DNA of 64,000 nucleotides from Mucidula mucida (lineage: Eukaryota > Basidiomycota > Agaricomycetes > Agaricales > Physalacriaceae), in contig JADNYV010000015.1 in the NCBI GenBank assembly GCA_015501055.1, forward strand, positions 310,001 to 374,000. Reading direction: 5' to 3'. Under the pieces are notes generated by a model. That model did not search any database. It was given only the letters and a program-made list of their open reading frames with translations, and was not told where the DNA came from. A program made the translations under genes and the position numbers. The stretch's first letter is position 1. Every line of letters starts with the position of its first letter. Shown piece by piece: positions 35,870 through 46,326 of this stretch.

Positions 35870-36471
35870 GGAAGGGGTCTAAGCCGTTGTCTGGCGAAAC
35901 TTGGGCAAGTCGCAGGCGGTGCTTATGATCAGGGGCCTGAATGATCATTGAATGATACAGATGCCAATGGCAGACACCGATATCGCCAGCGGCTTGAGTA
36001 TGCATGCCGTCAACGACGAGGAAGAGAACGAGCAAATATTCTGGATAGTCGGCGAACGCGACGTCGACGCGGCCTGCTGACGACAAATTCATTCTTCCGG
36101 CAAGTGCCGAGCACATGCCATAGGGATTGTCTCTCAATACTACTACAAATGTCGAGTGTGCTGAAGCTGACTACCAGAATTTGCTGTCTTCACAATTCAC
36201 AGTGTAATTACATGTTGTATGATACTGCCTCTATCAGATGAGAGTATGAATAAGTAATGACAACCTCATTTGCTGTGATTTTCCAAGTCGTCGCGGGTTT
36301 CCTTTCTACTCGACACAGAATTTGCACGTACCATGACGCGCGACTCAATGATTGTACGTCTTTGTCAAGCATTCTGAAATCAGTGTGGAGATGCGCAGAA
36401 GTATATATATAATCCACAACCAATATTCATACAACATGAACTGAGGAAAACAAGAGAGATAATCTAGCGGC
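35870..36471. other. Intergenic stretch
   Basis: This holds the promoter of the coiled-coil gene and the 3' flank of actin. No coding or structural signal was recognised. Confidence 0.4.
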
Positions 36472-38005
36472 TTAGAAGCATTCTGTTTGCACGTTAGCGA
36501 AGGAAAATGATTGTGACAGATTGATACTCACTGCGATGAACAATTGCCGGGCCAGACTCATCGTACTCCTCCTTCGAGATCCACAGATTCTGGAACGTGC
36601 TCAAAGATGAGAGGATGGAGCCTCCAATCCACACAGAGTACTTCCTCTCCGGGGGCGCAACGATACGAACCTGAAGAAACGATGAGCGCTTCTTGCTTCT
36701 GAAAAGGCAAGCAATCAACGTACCTTGACGTTGCTTGGAGCAAGAGCAGCGATTTCTTTCTGCATGCGGTCGGGAAGGCCAGTGAGCATAGTGGTTCCGC
36801 CGGAAAGCACGATGCTATTGTAGAGTTCACGGCGAATGTCGACATCACATTTCATGATGGAGTTGAAGCTATGTATTTCACAGTCAGATGAAGAAACCAA
36901 AGTAGCAGAGTAGACGTACGTCGTCTCGTGAATGCCAGCGCCTTCGAGTCCAAGCATAGAGGGATTGAAAAGGGCCTCGGGAGCGCGGAATCTACGGGAG
37001 TAGTCAGAAACTGATTTGGAGAATACATGATAGGGAAACATACCGTTCGTTTCCAATCGTGATAACCTGGCCGTCAGGAAGCTCGTAGTCCTTCTCAATG
37101 CTCGACGTCTTCGCCGCGGTCTCCAATTCTTGTTCAAAGTCCAAAGCCACATAACCAAGCTTCTCCTTGATATCGCGGACAATCTCCCGCTCTGCGGTAG
37201 TGTGCAGGTTATATCCCCGCTCCGCGAGATTCTTCGCAAGCTGGCTGGTAATGTCCCGCCCAGCCATATCCAACCGGGCGATAGCGTGCGGCAGCGAGAA
37301 ACCTTCGTAAATGGGAACAGTATGCGACACACCGTCGCCAGAATCCAGGACGATACCGGTGGTGCGGCCAGAGGCATACAGGGAAAGGACCGCTTGGATG
37401 GAGACGTAGAACGCGGGCGCGCAAAACGTCTCGAACATGATCTGGGTCATTTTCTCGCGGTTGGCCTTGGGATTCATGGGCGCCTCGGTGAGGAGGATGG
37501 GGTGCTCCTCCGGCGCGACGCGGAGCTCGTTGTAGAAGGTGTGGTGCCAGATTTTCTCCATGTCGTCCCAGTTGGTGACGATGCCGTGCTCGATGGGGTA
37601 CTTGAGGGTGAGGATGCCGCGTTTAGCTTGCGCTTCGTCGCTGGTTGGAGTTATTAGATGGATGAAGAGAAATGGGGAAAGAGATACGCGTACCCAACGT
37701 AAGAGTCCTTGTTCCCAAAGCCGACCATCCAGCTTTGCTGGCGAGGTCGGCCTACGATGGAGGGAAACACGGCGCGAGGCGCATCATCGCCTATTGAAGT
37801 TTAACAGAGTGTCGCTATTCGTTGTCTTGGACTTACCGGCAACTAGGAGAGAAGGTGGTTAAATCAGGAAGTCATAGTAGATGAGGATGGACTTACATCC
37901 AGCCTTGCACATGCCGGAACCATTGTCAATAACCTGTTCTACGGTTAGACTCTCCATATCGATATGAGCTGCAACACTCACGAGGGCGGCGACTTCGTCT
38001 TCCAT
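36472..38005 (-). CDS. Actin, divergent paralogue
   Basis: An actin of about 375 residues, from [20 protein letters not shown] to the classical C-terminus IVHRKCF. The nucleotide-binding loops are intact ([28 protein letters not shown]). The frame is open across nine exons, one of only 6 nt. It differs from conventional fungal actins at many sites. The DNase-I loop reads [15 protein letters not shown] rather than the usual HQGVMVGMGQKDSY. Subdomain 4 has [19 protein letters not shown], and [16 protein letters not shown] replaces MYPGIADRMQKELTAL. This suggests a second, specialised actin rather than the housekeeping copy, which should lie elsewhere. It shares a 543-bp upstream region with the RING gene. 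Confidence 0.9.
37837..37842 (-). other. 6-nt microexon of actin
   Basis: On the minus strand TTGCCG sits between acceptor CTCCTAG and donor GTAAGTCC. It joins ...GCTGGAT and GCGATGATGCG to encode Phe-Ala-Gly of the invariant actin sequence KAGFAGDDAPR. The flanking introns are 54 bp (37896-37843) and 46 bp (37836-37791). Without the exon, two residues of the nucleotide-binding N-terminal region would be lost. Confidence 0.85.
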
Positions 38006-38548
38006 TTGTGTGGTTGTTCAGGTGGTATCGAATGTGTAAAGCTGATGTCCAACCACTTCATCGTCGCAAGGTTATATACCTAGTCAACGACATGAAACGC
38101 GACGCTGCGCCGTTGGAATGAGTATACGACTGCGAGACGGTGCCGCTACCGAACATAACTTCAAAGCCCAATACGCCCGTAGTTGGGCGCAGTGACGTCA
38201 ATACATGCACAGTTTAATGCGCCAAGAGGGGTGCAGTCAGCAGTGACTGGAGCTCTAGTAGTAAAAGGAGAACGTCTTGAACAGCGGAAGATATAGATAG
38301 ACGCATTTGCACAGAGCTCGAGAAAGCTGAGAGATTTTGAAAGTCTGAAGAAGAGGAAGAAGAAGTATGGTATCCCAGCAATTCTCAGTCAAGTTCAACT
38401 ACCAGTTCCGTGGTACGTATATTCACAGTGGAACGGTGAGGCGTAAGGCGATATGCGTCGATAAGACAGCGATGGCGCGAAGGAACCGTCCACTACTCAC
38501 GATCACTGTCAGCTTGTGGCTGTGCAGCCCCGCTATACTCCCGCCGTC
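38006..38548. promoter_or_regulatory. Divergent promoter, actin and RING gene
   Basis: A 543-bp interval between the two start codons. A purine-rich run (GAAGAAGAGGAAGAAGAAG, about 38346-38364) lies towards the RING gene. No certain TATA element can be assigned. Confidence 0.4.
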
Positions 38549-39280
38549 ATGTCAAGTGAAGCAGGACCATCCACTAGAACACCAACTAACCCTACAAATT
38601 CTCAAAAGCGCGAACGGTCTGAAGACGATGACGAGCGCCCTTCAAAGAGGATGAAAGACGACGTTGACGCGGATCAGGACGCGTCCGGCGACGATGACGA
38701 TGAACAAACTGCCAACGAGTTAGCTGCGCCTGCCTTGGCATATAATGGAATACCGCCCGATGACGATGACGCGGCCTTTGCTGAGGTGGTCGAGGCGACG
38801 CTGATGGCTAGCTCGGAGCCTCCTGTCACTTTGGAGACTCAGCCTGTAGCAGGGGATCCCACGACTTTGCACGACCGTGTATCGTCAGCACCTGAAGCGC
38901 CTCTCGCGGAAGCCGAAGACAACGACGAGTTGGAAGCCAAGTCCTTACCCACCTCGCCTGCACCAGCGAAACCCGCTGCTCTGGGCACGGAGCTCGCGGA
39001 ATACGCCTGTCCCATCTGCTTCACCCCGCCTACGAATGCGACACTCACTCCCTGCGGCCATATATGCTGCGGCTCGTGCCTTTTCAGCGCTATCAAGATC
39101 GCCGCGACGCGTAATTTTGGGCAAGAGTTTTCTGCAAAGTATGTTTCGAGTAGAGTTGTTTGGTGTAATGTTGAGGAAAGGCATTCTAGGTGTCCGGTAT
39201 GTCGCGCCAACATTCCAGGCTGGGATGGTCACGGTGGCGGGGTCATTGGGCTCAAGCCCAAGGTTGTGTATAGCTTCTGA
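38549..39280 (+). CDS. RING-finger protein, probable E3 ubiquitin ligase
   Basis: The N-terminal about 150 residues are acidic and Ser/Pro-rich (ERSEDDDERPSKRMKDDVDA, SGDDDDEQTANEL), with KRMK as a possible nuclear signal. The RING is near the C-terminus: YACPICFTPPTNATLTPCGH, ICCGSC, then CPVCRANIPGWDGHGGGV. The arrangement resembles Slx8/RNF4-type RINGs, but no SUMO-interacting motif is certain. A 51-bp segment (39139-39189, GTATGT...TTCTAG) before CPVC has splice signals and no in-frame stop. Spliced, it gives SAKCPVCRA. Unspliced, it adds 17 residues. The splice form fits the family better. The upstream GTG at 38516 is not a credible start. Confidence 0.8.
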   Translation: MSSEAGPSTRTPTNPTNSQKRERSEDDDERPSKRMKDDVDADQDASGDDDDEQTANELAAPALAYNGIPPDDDDAAFAEVVEATLMASSEPPVTLETQPVAGDPTTLHDRVSSAPEAPLAEAEDNDELEAKSLPTSPAPAKPAALGTELAEYACPICFTPPTNATLTPCGHICCGSCLFSAIKIAATRNFGQEFSAKYVSSRVVWCNVEERHSRCPVCRANIPGWDGHGGGVIGLKPKVVYSF

Positions 39281-39687
39281 AGGTCAAGATCTGTTTTATG
39301 ATATTTTGACGAGTTTAACAGTTCATTTTATTTGATATACAGATACGTTCTACTCGTCCACTCCATGCTTCGGAGTCCGACAGGTTGTTAGACCTCATTG
39401 CGCGCTACTAAACATCTTGCCAAACTCAATCGACCTCCGCCAGTCTCTTTGATCAGTCCATATACGCCATGGAGATTCATAACTGACTTACTTCAGGAGT
39501 TCTCGAGTTTCGAGACGAGCTAGAAGCCGATATGCCTCCTCTGCAGTATACATCATCACCTGTAATTCGGGTTTTTGTGGTCAATGCACAGACTCATCTA
39601 AAACGCTCAGATTTGGCACTAAGGATTTGCGAGCGAGTCTAAGACCCGTCTTGGCCGCCCTCGGAACAAAGACCAACCTCTGACATC
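39281..39687. other. Intergenic stretch
   Basis: This carries the 3' end of the RING gene and leads into the pseudogene. Nothing specific was seen. Confidence 0.35.
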
Positions 39688-40860
39688 TTGCAATGCCTTT
39701 ACCATCCCTCGTCACCTAATATCGACTCACTTGCTCAAGCAACTCATTTAGAACAAGCTCTCGAACTCTCAAAGCAGGTTTCTACGTGTCCTCATATTAT
39801 TCCTGTGTATCAATATGTTCGTCATTCAGTAATTTCTCCACAATTCGTTGCAGAGTGTATAATCTGTGCTCATGACGATTTTCGGCGCTCCTGTGGTATC
39901 TTCCCTAGAAGAGCGACCTTTCCCAGTCCAGCGTCCTCACGTTCAACGCTTCATCCGCTTTTGAATGTCTCCAAGGAGGAGGCAATGTTCTATTACTCGG
40001 TTCTCTCTCCAAGCGCCCGAATCTACCGTTTGAGTAGCTCAAAGACACCCTATGTCAAGCTGACAGGATGGCGCAGGTTCAAGGAGGCACGGGGCGTCTT
40101 TGGCCACGCTTGATGTGGTATGGAAGGACGTGAGACCTCCTCAAAACGCACAAGATCTTGACTTCGGTCGCGATGAAGACGAGAACGAGTGCAAGAAGAT
40201 CCATGGTCCGGTGGTCATCTGGATGGGTGTTTTTCCCGCTTCGCTCCAGGGCCAGGATGCCTTCAGATCAAGCAACAATCAGTCTGGCGGACTTGCTATC
40301 TTTGATGTCGAGGTCGACTTCAGGGAGTCCATCTACAAGCGGTCGGCCGGTCCAGCGCTCCTTACGTCTGCTTTCGACGTCAATGCCTTTGCGAACGTTC
40401 GCGGACCGCTTTCTCCTGCTCTCGGGCTCGCAGGACGAGTATGTTCCTGCGCAGGATACATCTCGCCGGCATGTTGTGCTGCTCGGTAACGATGTCTTCA
40501 ATAACCTGCTCGCCTCTATCAAGATCTGTATTGACCGTTATGCTCTCACCCATGAGCGGTACGATGGCAGAGGTGGGTGATGGCGAGAATAAGTCGTAAC
40601 TAAGAAATTAGACAAGACTCGGTGCCTGTGCGAAAACCCAAAGAGAGCAATGAAGCAGTTTTATGAGGAGCTCAAGAAAGGCTGGAGTGAGCCCGACTGT
40701 CGTATCATCGGCCACCTCCGCAGTTCTCCTGGTATTACTGTTGATGGCGAAGGCTTCACCGAGGATTGTAGTGCAGTTGAGCTTGTAGGTGGTCCTCGTA
40801 TTGGTGGTACTGCGTCCTTGGACGTTACACACATATCGTGTGTGTTGATAGAGCATTGGT
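39688..40860 (+). pseudogene. Decayed member of an uncharacterised mushroom protein family
   Basis: Coding trace begins LYHPSSPNIDSLAQATHLEQ, then YQYVRHSVISPQFVAECII, SKEEAMFYYSVLSPSARIYR. After FGHA an extra T near 40110 breaks the frame. It resumes with DVVWKDVRPPQN, then GPVVIWMGVFPASLQGQDAF, FRESIYKRSAGPALL, NVRGPLSPALGL. Another shift follows, before TSRRHVVLLGNDVFNN, and the trace ends with KKGWSEPDCRIIGHL and GFTEDCSAVEL. I recall a family with this motif order in agaric genomes, of unknown function and often present in many copies. No intact start codon is visible. Confidence 0.55.
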
Positions 40861-41079
40861 AGCGACGCCAGCTGGTCTTGATGTATGAATCGAGTACGGA
40901 GAAGAGACCATGGACTATTTATTGCAGCTATTGGCTGTGCTCGAGAAACATTGCACTTGGGTCGTCTAGAGAAAATCCTAGCCAAGTACAACCATATTTA
41001 GATGAGAGCACTAAGCTTGACATGGAAGTTCAAGACAAAAGTAACGGTCCGATCACGTTCCGCTCTCTTTCGGACTGTC

Positions 41080-44000
41080 ATGAGTGTACGATTTTTTCCC
41101 GTCTTCCCGCCACTGCGCTCACCGTTCTCGACGTTCTGCAGACCTTTACAACGACTGGGCCCGTCGACGACGACATTCTTAGCGACGTTGTGCCCAGCAA
41201 CATTGTTTCACGACAGGTGTGTTGTTCTCCCAGGCCAAGTAGAACCGGCTTATCCGTCCGACAGCCCAGTCATGGCGACGACGACGGCGAAAGCGAGTTT
41301 GATGGTGAAGAGGATGAGCTGGCCAGCGAGCCCGACCCAGAACCAGAACCGGTAGTGGTGCGACAACTGGACTGTTGGCTTGTGTGGTGGTACTGACCGT
41401 GTTTATAGACAAAGTCAAAGGGCAAGGCGCGCCCCTCGGAGACACGGGAGGCCAAGAAGCAGCGCAGAATGGATGCCGATGCCAAGTTGGCGGAGCAGAG
41501 AGAGGAGATGGACAAGGCAAAGGTGCGCATCACCGCCTCCTGTACGCGCTCCGCGTATAGAACAACTCTTGCAGGTCGCGGACGCCGTCAAGCGCTACTC
41601 TTATCTTCTCGGTCAAACAGAGCTGTTCAAACACTTTGTTGACATAAAGGTAAGCGGTCTTTGAGGCACAATAGCACTTGTTCATCACTCATACAGCGCG
41701 CGCGCGATCCTCAATATGCGGCTCTGATGGACGCGACTCCCAAGGCCAAAGGGCGTGGCCGGAAAAAGGCGCAGTATGTCGTTTCTCAACTTGCGCGTTC
41801 CTCGCGTTTACGCTACCTGCAGAGATAATAGTACTCGCCACCGAAGGTCGGAGAAGGAAGAAGATGAAGAGCTGTTGAAGAACGGTGAAGCTGCTGTCGA
41901 CGGGGACGATCAGCCATTCGTGTTTGAAGAATCACCATCCTGTCAGTTCAAGCTCTCTCCTTGAATATCACAGCTGACAGCATACACAGTCATTAACGGA
42001 ACAATGCGCGCATATCAACTGCAAGGTCTCAACTGGATGGTTGCTCTGCATCACAACGGGTTGAATGGCATTCTTGCTGACGAGATGGGCCTCGGAAAAA
42101 CTCTACAAACGATCTCTTTCTTGTCGTACCTCAAACACTACAAGGAGATCAGCGGACCACATCTCATCGTTGTTCCCAAGTCTACGCTACAGAACTGGGC
42201 CCGCGAGTTCTCAAATTGGACAAGCAATGTCAGCGTTGTGGTGCTCGCGGGCTCGAAAGAAGAGCGTGCGGATCTAATTGCCACACGCCTCCTTCCCCAA
42301 GACTTTGAGGTCTGCATCACGTCATACGAAATATGTCTCATAGAAAAGCACGCGCTCAAAAAGTTCTCTTTCGAGTACATCGTGATTGACGAGGCCCATC
42401 GAATCAAGAACGTCGATTCCATTCTGTCGCAGATTGTCCGCGCCTTCATGTCCAGAGGACGGCTCCTAATCACTGGAACGCCTCTACAGAACAACCTGAA
42501 AGAGCTTTTCGCCTTATTGAACTTCATTTGTCCCGAGATTTTCGTAGACTATGAGGATCTCGACGCTTTTTTGCACAAAGACACGACGACCACTGAAGAG
42601 GAGAGTAGCAAGAAGGTTGTAGAGGCTCTTCACAAGATCCTGAGGCCATTCTTACTCCGACGAGTCAAGGCTGATGTCGAGAAGAGTTTATTACCTAGTA
42701 TGTTGTTTTCTAGATGTTTTCGTTTTCCAGCTCACTGTGGATCGTAGAGAAGGAAATCAACATCTACGTTGGTCTTACTGAGATGCAACGGAAATGGTAT
42801 CGCTCCGTCTTGGAGAAAGATATTGAAGCCGTCAATGGTCTGCTCATTCTCCTTTTACGTGCGACGGTCTAACGTTCATTTAGGCTTAACGGGTAAAAAG
42901 GAGGGAAAGACACGCTTGATGAACATGGTTATGCAGCTTCGCAAAGTGACATGCCATCCATACTTGTTCGATGGCGCCGAACCAGGCCCACCATACACGA
43001 CGGACGAGCATCTTATTCAGAACAGCGGGAAGATGATCATCCTTGATAAGCTGCTCAAGTCGATGAAGGAGAAAGGCTCCCGTGTGCTCATCTTCACCCA
43101 AATGAGTCGTATCTTGGACATTTTGGAGGATTACTGCCATTTCCGGGAATATTGTGAGTTGTTCGCCCTTGGTGTTGTTACATGAATTTCAATGTTAGCT
43201 CTTCATAGTGTACTGTCGCATTGATGGAGGCACCGCACACGAAGACCGTATTTCAGCTATCGACGAATATAACAAGGAGGGCAGCGAGAAATTCATTTTC
43301 CTCCTCACGACTCGTGCTGGGGGCCTCGGCATCAATCTCACGAGCGCCGATGTCGTCGTTCTGTATGACAGTGATTGGCAAGTATTCGTTTCAATTTCAG
43401 CATGTCGTTTGAACTTACCGCTTGCACTAGGAATCCCCAAGCGGATCTTCAAGCTATGGATCGCGCTCATCGTATTGGCCAAACCAAACAAGTTTACGTT
43501 TTCCGTTTCATCACTGAAGGAAGCGTTGAGGAGCGTATGCTTGAGCGTGCCGCTCAGAAGCTTCGCCTTGACCAGTTAGTCATTCAGCAAGGACGGACGC
43601 AGCAGGCGAAAGCCGCTAACAAGGACGAACTGTTGGAGATGATTACCCATGGGGCAGAAAAGATCATCAATGCCACCAACCCGCCCGAGTATGTATGACA
43701 ACTCCTTCTTGATGAGCATTATCAACGAGACAACAGGTCTTTGGTGAACGACGACATTGACGCCATCATTGCCCGCGGCGAGACACGAACGACCGAGTTG
43801 AATAGTCGGTACGAGGGGCTCAACTTTGAGGACTTGAGTAACTTCAAGTCTGAGGCTTCTGTTCAACAGTGGGAAGGCGAGGACTTCCGTGCTGGTGTAA
43901 GTGGTTCTCAATAATGCGTCTGTATCCTACTGATGTTGTGTCGTGTAACAGCGGAAAAACTTAGCCTTGAATCTTCTGTCGTTGTCAAAACGTGAGCGCA

Positions 44001-45312
44001 AGTCGAATTACTCGGTGGATAGCTACTTTAAGGATACGTTGCGGGCCGGGCCGTCGAAGCCAGAGAAAGGTGCGAAAATACCTCGCGCACCAAAGCAAGT
44101 GGCGATGTGAGTTTTCCTGATAAATGTTGCTTTACGATACACTCACGTCTGGCAGACAAGACTTCCAGTTCTTCCCGCCGGAGCTGTCTGCTCTTCAAGA
44201 GCGAGAGCTTGCCGTCCACAAGGTACAGTGCTCAACCCACTTGCGCACAGCCTTTTTGAACACACGTTGACAGAGGCTGAATGGTATTGGCGCGGGTATG
44301 CGAGAACCTCAAGGCCCTGATGACACACCGGAGAAGCTGGAGGAGGAGCAAAGGCTAGCGCAAGAGTTTATAGACACTGGTCTGTTCCCTTTCGTACAGG
44401 CTTTTTGAGGATCATAACTGATATTGGGATCAGCGGAACCACTGACGGAGGAAGAGATTGCCCAGAAAGAGGCCTACATAGAAGAGGGCTTCTCAGAGTG
44501 GAGTAAGCGCGACTTTCAACAGTTTGTCAAGGCGCTTGAGACGTACGGCTGGTATGTCTGCCTTCTTATTCTCGCTAGGACGGTCCGCTAAGACAACGGT
44601 AGGGATGAACCTATCGAAGTTTATGCCGCCGAAGTCTCTGACAAGCGGTACGTGGAGGTGCAGACGTACTATGAGGTCTTTAAGAGGAAGTGGAAGACAC
44701 TTACAGGTTTGTTGTATTTAATGACTATCTTTGATTAACGCTGACTGATGGAGCAGAATATACACGGATACACTCGCGTATCGTGGAAGGTGAAGCCAAG
44801 CGGAACAAGCGGGACATGCACACTACACTTCTTGATCACAAGATCAAGTCCGTCAAATACCCCATGCATGAGTTGGACCTCAACTATCCGACGACGAAGG
44901 GGAAAACATATACGGAGGAGGAGGACCGATATCTGCTGTGCCAGCTGAATCATTATGGGCTGCACAAGGAGGACCTGTACGACCAGATTAAACGGGATAT
45001 TATGGATTATCCGCTTTTCCGCTTTGATTGGTTTATCAAGAGTCGGTCACCGCAGGAGCTGCAGAGACGGTGTAATACGCTGTTGAGTATGATCGAGAAG
45101 GAGGCTGAGACCACGATGCCGGCGTTGGTGGCGAGTATGAGGGGGAAGGTAATTGCATTTCGTTTTGCTTATTTGAATTGCATGCTGAGAAATGTGTGCA
45201 CTTGTAGAAACGCACGAATGACGAGATGTCAAAGTCGTCTGTGTCTTTTGGCAAGAAGGCGTCCGCGTCTGCGAAGAACGGGGAACGGCCTGCGAAGAAG
45301 AGGAAAGTTTGA
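41080..45312 (+). CDS. ISWI: ISWI-type chromatin-remodelling ATPase
   Basis: A nuclear ATP-dependent nucleosome-sliding enzyme. Exon 1 is just ATGAGT (41080-41085). Exon 2 gives [20 protein letters not shown]. An acidic stretch ([18 protein letters not shown]) and [20 protein letters not shown] precede the SNF2 core: [24 protein letters not shown] (Walker A), [10 protein letters not shown] (DEAH), [10 protein letters not shown], then lobe 2 with [17 protein letters not shown] and [24 protein letters not shown] ([19 protein letters not shown]) and SLIDE ([17 protein letters not shown]) domains follow. The end, PAKKRKV, is a basic nuclear signal. About sixteen introns; the one at 43378-43430 must be GC-AG. 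The intron at 41524-41573 ends at TTGCAG. The frame is open throughout. Confidence 0.93.
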
Positions 45313-46326
45313 GCGCGTGGTTAGGGAGTAAGTTATCTGCATGTTGTATTGTGTAGTTTTATTGCTAGTTGTGTATAGGCAGTAGAGTTATTTAGAGTGT
45401 ATACTGATTATAATTGCGTGTGCGCACACGTGGTTCGAAACTACCCGTTGACTAGAACAGTGACCACTATGTTCTCAATATCTGATTTACTCGCTAGGTA
45501 GCCTACATTGACTGCTGCACACCTCTGGTCCGAAGAGTTCTTTGGTGCGAGGCAGCACCGTCGTGGATTGGGAATCTCGATTAGCGCGGTATCCATCGGA
45601 TATGAAGTATTGTCTAACGAAGAACTGGGGCTGGAGCGAGGCATGGCTTGATGACATTGTTGAGCCTTTTCTGGAGGGCAGACAAGGAGTTGCTCTAGCA
45701 CTTGTGGGTTCCTCGATTGATTTGCGAGGAATAAACTCAGGCGGTAGTATACTTCACTGACCCAATTTGTATACCAGAACAACGCCGTCTTCTCGTAGCG
45801 ATGATCCCTTGGGGCCCGCCTCACTGATCCTCTCGAGAATCTCATTGCTTCTGGAGTCCGCTTCGTTTTCGAGGCTTTGAACGAGCTCGATTACACACCA
45901 ATAACGCGACGCCCGAGATGACCGGAGTCTCCAAGGTGAGATCAGTTGGAGGTGATGTCAAGCAGACCGCTTCAGTTGGCTTCAGCCTTCGTTATTTAAA
46001 TGCAACGAAGACGGTCTGGTTCGAAATTGCTCATCAGATTGTCCAACAGGATCAGCCCGTTTAATTTCCGTGTCCGGTGTCGTAACGTCGCGATGTGCAT
46101 CTACACCAAGGTACACTGGCGTTCAAGTCAAGAAACAATCTGGTTATTTCCCTAGTTACAGCTTCGTAACTTCATCGGACGAAGTTGATACTGCTTTCAC
46201 GTAAAAATACCGCCATCTGATGCCAAGAGGAGAGTCGCCCGTCGGGATTTGAAGCGCTGATGATGAACCCTGGCGAGGAAATGGTGGCACTGATCTTCCC
46301 CAGACGCACCCTGCTTAATTTCCACC
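45313..46326. other. 1-kb gene-free stretch
   Basis: Open frames of about 70-130 codons on both strands (45542-45760 plus; 45441-45845 minus) have no recognisable domain. Possibly decayed coding DNA. The right end is the promoter of the esterase gene. Confidence 0.3.

Noticed and set aside
41524..41573. Apparent frameshift in the ISWI N-terminal region
   Set aside because: Using the later acceptor TTGCAG instead of GTATAG gives a 50-bp intron and the expected [16 protein letters not shown].
45425..45445. tRNA-like B-box GGTTCGAAAC
   Set aside because: The flanking bases do not form a T-stem, and no A-box or acceptor stem is found upstream.
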